From positions 23,142,034-23,206,033 of the forward strand of contig NC_134829.1 of NCBI RefSeq assembly GCF_004210375.1: a stretch of DNA of 64,000 nucleotides, read 5' to 3'. Source of the stretch: Tachypleus tridentatus. Taxonomy: Eukaryota; Arthropoda; Merostomata; Xiphosura; Limulidae. Shown here piece by piece: positions 59,565 to 64,000 of the stretch (within the stretch, counting starts at the first letter, position 1; every line of letters starts with the position of its first letter). The notes below the pieces were generated by a model. That model saw only the letters and a list, made by a program, of their open reading frames with translations. It did no database searches and was not told the DNA's origin. Made by a program: the position numbers and the translations under genes.

Positions 59565-60690
59565 GTAAAGGAGTAACAAAAGTAGAGTGAACATTATCCA
59601 CTTGTAACAGAATAAGTAGCTACATTAAAACATTGATTATTTGTGGCACTGTTTGGAACAAGCAATTACATCTAAACTCCACCTTCTAATGTTATGTGAA
59701 GTAGTAACAATTAATCAGATCTAATCATTATAATCTGTGTGGACGTGAAGGAATAAAGAACTAGGATGAAACATGACCTACAATGTGTGCATGCAACTGA
59801 GTAATGAACTATAGCAAAATAGTATTGTCTGTGTGTGACTTGTCAAGGAATAATAGTCAAGAATTAAACATTATAATGCATGGACACATATTAAGCAGTA
59901 GAAAACTATGACAAATCATTAAGTATACATGTTAAGAAGTAGTGAATGAAGTCTATATATCATTGGTAAAGTATTGTAAATTAAGAAGGAATAAATGATA
60001 CTGAAATATCTCCTAGGCATACATGTTAAGGGACAAATAAACAGAAATACATGTGCACTTCTAAGCAGGCATGATAAAGAGGAACTTATCTATTGTGTGT
60101 ACATATTAAGAAGTAATTAACTATAACTAAACAGTACCCACTAAGTCTAGTTTTGAAGGAATAATGAACTGTGATGAAACATTATCTTTTAAGTGACATG
60201 AGTAAGAACTAGGACTAAAGATTAACATGGTTGTGTATGTGACAAGGAATAGTGAGTCAAATGAAGATGTAATGAAAAAGAACTAATGCTTAGCTTACAG
60301 ATATTCCTGTCAAAGGATAAGGAGCTAGAATCAAACATTAATAGTGATGTGTACGTGACAGGGTATCCTTAATTAAGAATAAACATATGAATGGTACATG
60401 TGAAGAAGTGATGAATGAGATTTAGACATTATGTACTATTTGTATATATCAGTTGATTAAAAAACAATAAATTAGAACAAAATATCAACAGTGGTGTGTT
60501 ACATGTGAAAAATAACTAGCTGTAACTAAACATTAATATATATGTGTACATAGAAAAGAATAGGTAAACATGACCAACCATCAATGTCTGTGTAGACATG
60601 AACTGTGACTAAACATAATATATGAAGTAGTGCATGTTAAAAAGTAAATAGTTATTATTAAACATTATAGTCTTGCAAGTATATAGATTT
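59565..60690. repeat. Degenerate minisatellite, about 47-bp units
   Basis: A loose consensus (AAGAAGTAATGAACTATAAC, then TAAACATTAT, then TGTGTACATGT) recurs about every 40-52 bp, for example near 59894, 59935, 59984, 60109 and 60156. Units are strongly diverged, so the array is old. Confidence 0.65.
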
Positions 60691-61144
60691 CCACCTATGA
60701 CCATTTGTCAATTCAACCTGCACCTGTGATGGTTGTGGATATTCATGTTTTATTCCTTCCTCACCATTCTTCTGTTTTTAATCCAACTAGGTTTTCACTG
60801 TGCTGCTTCACAGGATACAGGTACCCAAAATTTTGCACCAGTCCAGAATAATAAAAAGCAATTGGACCATCCACCATGGCCCAGTCAGTGTCCATTGTGA
60901 GGTGGGGTGTTCTGCAACACCACTGGAGTTCTACTCATGATGTTTATATATAACTATTTCCAGTCCAGTTCAGACTGTGCTCGTTCGATGGCCTATCTTG
61001 AAATAAGCCAACACCAGAATTGTGCTTCTGCCTGCTTCTCTGGCAAGTATTTGCCTGCTTTTAAATATAAGGTTTTGTGGTTAAAAGTTACACTGTTTCC
61101 AGTAAAAGACCGTTCCAGACTGAAGAAGAATACAGAAGAAGAAA
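60691..61144. other. T/C-rich repeat-like DNA before LINE copy 2
   Basis: Composition resembles the mosaic at 45-50 kb. No gene was seen. The match to the LINE at 16-22 kb begins only at about 61145. Confidence 0.35.
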
Positions 61145-64000
61145 TCTTGGATTAAGTTCACAACTGGTATATCTTCTACCACCAGTTCCAAAGGCATATG
61201 AGACAAGATTCAAAAGGTCAATGGGCAATACAATTCTGTCCCACTCTTGATCTTCCTCTCTGATGACCAGGAAGTACCTGATATCCAGAGCTTTGTCGAT
61301 ACTCTTGGTGAAAGCTTTTGCCGGGTATCTAGCACGTCTGCTTCTTCCTCCACCTTCTTAGCCATCAAGACTCAGGCAGAGTGATCACCTTTTTCCTTTT
61401 GAGCTGATTGTCTCTATAACTATAATCATTCCTTTACACTGCTGGAACTCCAACTGGCCCTTTATTGGTTTGACCAGATGATGTACACTATGACATGCTG
61501 CGCCATCTATCTCCTGCTTCGCTTGCTATTCTTCTAATTGTTTTTAACCGGATCTGGCAGGAGAATGTTTTTCCTGATACCTGGTACCAGGTTATTGTCC
61601 TACCTTTCTCTAAGCCTGGGAAGAATCCCCAGATTCTTTCAAACTACCGTCCAATTACTTTGACGAGCTGTCTTTGTAAGACCTTAGAGAGGATGATTAA
61701 TGCTCATCTTGTTTGGCTCCTTGAATTAAACTATCTCCTCTTGCCCACCCAGTGTGGGTTTTGACGACAGTGTTCCACCGTGGACAGGACCCTCTGATTA
61801 GACTTCAAACATCAATCAGAGAAGCCTTTCTCAAATGACAACATCTTGTATCAATATTGTTTGAAATTGAGAAGGCTTATGATACAAAATGGAGGTACGG
61901 CATTTTGCGAGACCTCCATATATATGGGTTATGTAGCCATTTGCCCATTTTTATTAAAAATTTTTAATGGACAGAAGATTCAAGTTTGTGTGGGTTTGAC
62001 ACTTTCCCGTTCTTTTCTACAGGAACTTGGAGTCCCTCAGGGCTGTGTTTGAGTGTCACACTTTTCCGTATAAAAATTAATGTCATCATTGAATAAATCC
62101 CTCTCACTGTTGCAAACAGGCTCTATGTCGATGATTTTCACATCTCATATCAGCCGTCGAACATGAGGTATATTGAGCAGCAGCTATAGACTGCCCTCAG
62201 TCGTTTACTGAAGTGGACCACAGCAAACGGCTTTAATTTCTCTATCTCTGAAACCATTTGCATGCACTTTTGCCACAACGCGGTATTCACGATGATCCTG
62301 AATTCCCGTATCGGTGAAGTTGTGCTGTCTGTTGCCCTTGAGACCAAGTTCTTGGGGCTTATCTTTGACCATAAGCTGAACTTTATACCACATGTTAAGC
62401 AGCTGTGGGTCAAATGTACAAGAGCACTGAACATCCTCTGTGTCTTCTCTACCACCATATGGGGAGCGGATCGATGTTCTATGTTAAAGATATATCATGC
62501 TCTTATGCAGTTGAAACTTGACTATGGATCACTGGTCTATGGCTCTGCCAGACCCTCGGGCCTTAGATGCTAGATGCTAGACCCCATTCATCATCAAGGA
62601 CTTCTGTTCTGGGGCTTTCTGCACCTCTCCAGTTCAGAGCTTATACATAGAGTCTCATGAACCTTCTTTGCATCTCTGCTGTTTGCAACTGTCATTACTA
62701 TATGCTTTAAAACTTCATTCCTTATCAAAGCGTCCCACCTGAGGTTGTGTTTTCCTTCCTCAGTGGGCCATACTTTTTCAGAACAGATGATCTTCTGTTG
62801 CTTCTGTTGACCTTTGTATCCAGGCACAGTTAGGTGAATTGGGTCTGTCCTTAGATAACATTGCAGTATTTACTGGTCAGCCCATCTCACTATGGCTTCT
62901 TACAGTCCCCATATGTGACCTTTCTTTAAGTCATCTGAGTAAAGCAGATACTCCCAATTGGAAGTACAGTTTTTTATTTACTGAACATCTTTCAAACAAT
63001 CTTTCCATTCCTATTTACATGGATGGTTCAAAATCAGGTGACTGTGTGGGCTCTTCCATGGTTTGTTGCAGTTGGGTGGTCAAGCACAGAATCCCCTCTA
63101 CAGCTTCTGTGTTTACTGCTGAACTGTACACTATTTCTCTTACCTTGGATCACATAGAAGCTGAGAAGTACTAAAACTGCACTATATATACTGACTCGCT
63201 TAGTTCTCTTCAGGCCCTGCAATAGCTTCACATTAGTTCACACCCTGTTATCACCAATATTCAAAACCGACTGGCCCATTTCTCTTTAACATCTACTTCT
63301 GTTCAGTTTTTCTGGATACTGGGCCACGTTGATATTTGCAGGAATGAGCTCACAGACACGGCAGCAAAATCTATCTGCTCTGGTACTATCACCGCTGTGC
63401 CTATTCCATACATGGACTATGGTCCTGTATTTAAGGCTCGTCTCCGTGCCAGCTGGCAGCCAACTTGGAGTGAGCAACACAAAAACAAGCTTTTCCAAAT
63501 AAAACCCTATGTTGGACTTCGGCCATCTTGCTTCCATAAGGATCGGAAGGAGGAAGTTCTAACTAGGCTACGCATTGGTCACAGTTTTTTAACTCATCGT
63601 TTTCTTTTAATCTGGAACTGATGCACTAGTGTGTAGTCTGTGTAACACTCAAATCACAATAAGCCACATTTTACTTTCTTGCCATCATTACGACTCTCAA
63701 CGATGGCACCATTTTAAACATGTTTTGTCCCAAGGTTTGTCCATAACGTTAGACAGTGTTACTGGTGATGGTTACAATGTCCACCTTGGTAAAGTTTTTT
63801 TAAAGGCCAGTAATCTTTTTAATGCCATTTAAGTTTTTTTAATTTCTACGTTAAACTTTTTTTAATGTGGTTCCATTTTAAGAATCACAGTCTCTCTCGT
63901 TCAAGTTGAAATTAGAAAGGGGCAGTAACATTGAATAATTCGACACCAGGACTGGAAAGGCCAACTTCAGGTGACTAACACTGCTGTATGAACTATCTGT
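61145..64000 (+). mobile_element. 5'-truncated LINE copy 2 (I/jockey group with RNase H)
   Basis: Homologous to the LINE at 16-22 kb from about 18995 onward, and extends past the window end. The reverse transcriptase shows FSKPGKNPQILSNYRPITLT near 61605-61660, LQELGVPQGCV near 62020-62050, and an intact YVDD (62124-62135). RNase H shows IYMDGSKSGDCVGSSM near 63010-63060 and AELYTISLTLDH near 63118; ELTDTAAK near 63348 holds a further catalytic aspartate. The C-terminal motif with NTQITISHILLSC lies near 63640. The 3' UTR repeat motif appears at 63925-63970. Stops and frameshifts interrupt the ORF, so the copy is inactive despite the intact YVDD. Confidence 0.85.

Overview
This is AT-rich nuclear DNA from an animal, most likely an arthropod. 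It has spliced genes with GT-AG introns of 0.2-6 kb and old, decayed copies of hAT, Tc1/mariner, CR1-like and RNase H-bearing LINE elements, plus tRNA-derived SINEs. From memory, the SINE (tRNA-Thr-like head, body with a purine-rich centre, CAAA-type tail) and the LINE tail ending in CCAA repeats resemble repeats of horseshoe crabs (Limulidae). That placement is an inference and was not checked by search.

Layout. 1-1.1 kb: end of a broken hAT transposase (ZMYM1/DUF4371 type). 1.2-1.6 kb: a mariner-type MITE. 2.6-2.7 kb: a SINE fragment. 6.4-8.1 kb: a decayed CR1-like LINE. 9.5-12.6 kb: MED24, a Mediator tail subunit, encoded in one large exon with a single-base frame break. 16.3-22.1 kb: an almost complete but dead LINE sitting head-to-tail behind the 3' tail of another element. 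23.7 kb: a full SINE. 27.6-28.6 kb: a 38-bp minisatellite of 26 units. 28.7-29.4 kb: another CR1-like fragment with an internal 135-bp duplication. 32.2-56.4 kb: ten coding exons of CDK8, the Mediator kinase; the end of the gene is not seen. Its introns carry a Tc1-like remnant, a complete hAT element with target-site duplication, a T-rich inverted-repeat mosaic and SINE pieces. 57.2-61 kb: a hAT end joined to a SINE tail, a permuted inverted repeat, and a degenerate minisatellite. 61.1-64.0 kb: a second, 5'-truncated LINE copy running off the window.

Genes together. The only two convincing host genes, MED24 and CDK8, lie on the same strand about 20 kb apart and encode subunits of the same complex, Mediator, which links transcription factors to RNA polymerase II. 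MED24 belongs to the tail; CDK8 is the catalytic subunit of the separable kinase module. I found no convincing third host gene. Most of the remaining sequence is introns, intergenic DNA and mobile-element remains. The observations most worth following are the MED24 frame break and lack of introns, the Mediator gene pairing, the shared 3' hairpin of the SINE and LINE families, and the permuted inverted repeat near 58 kb.
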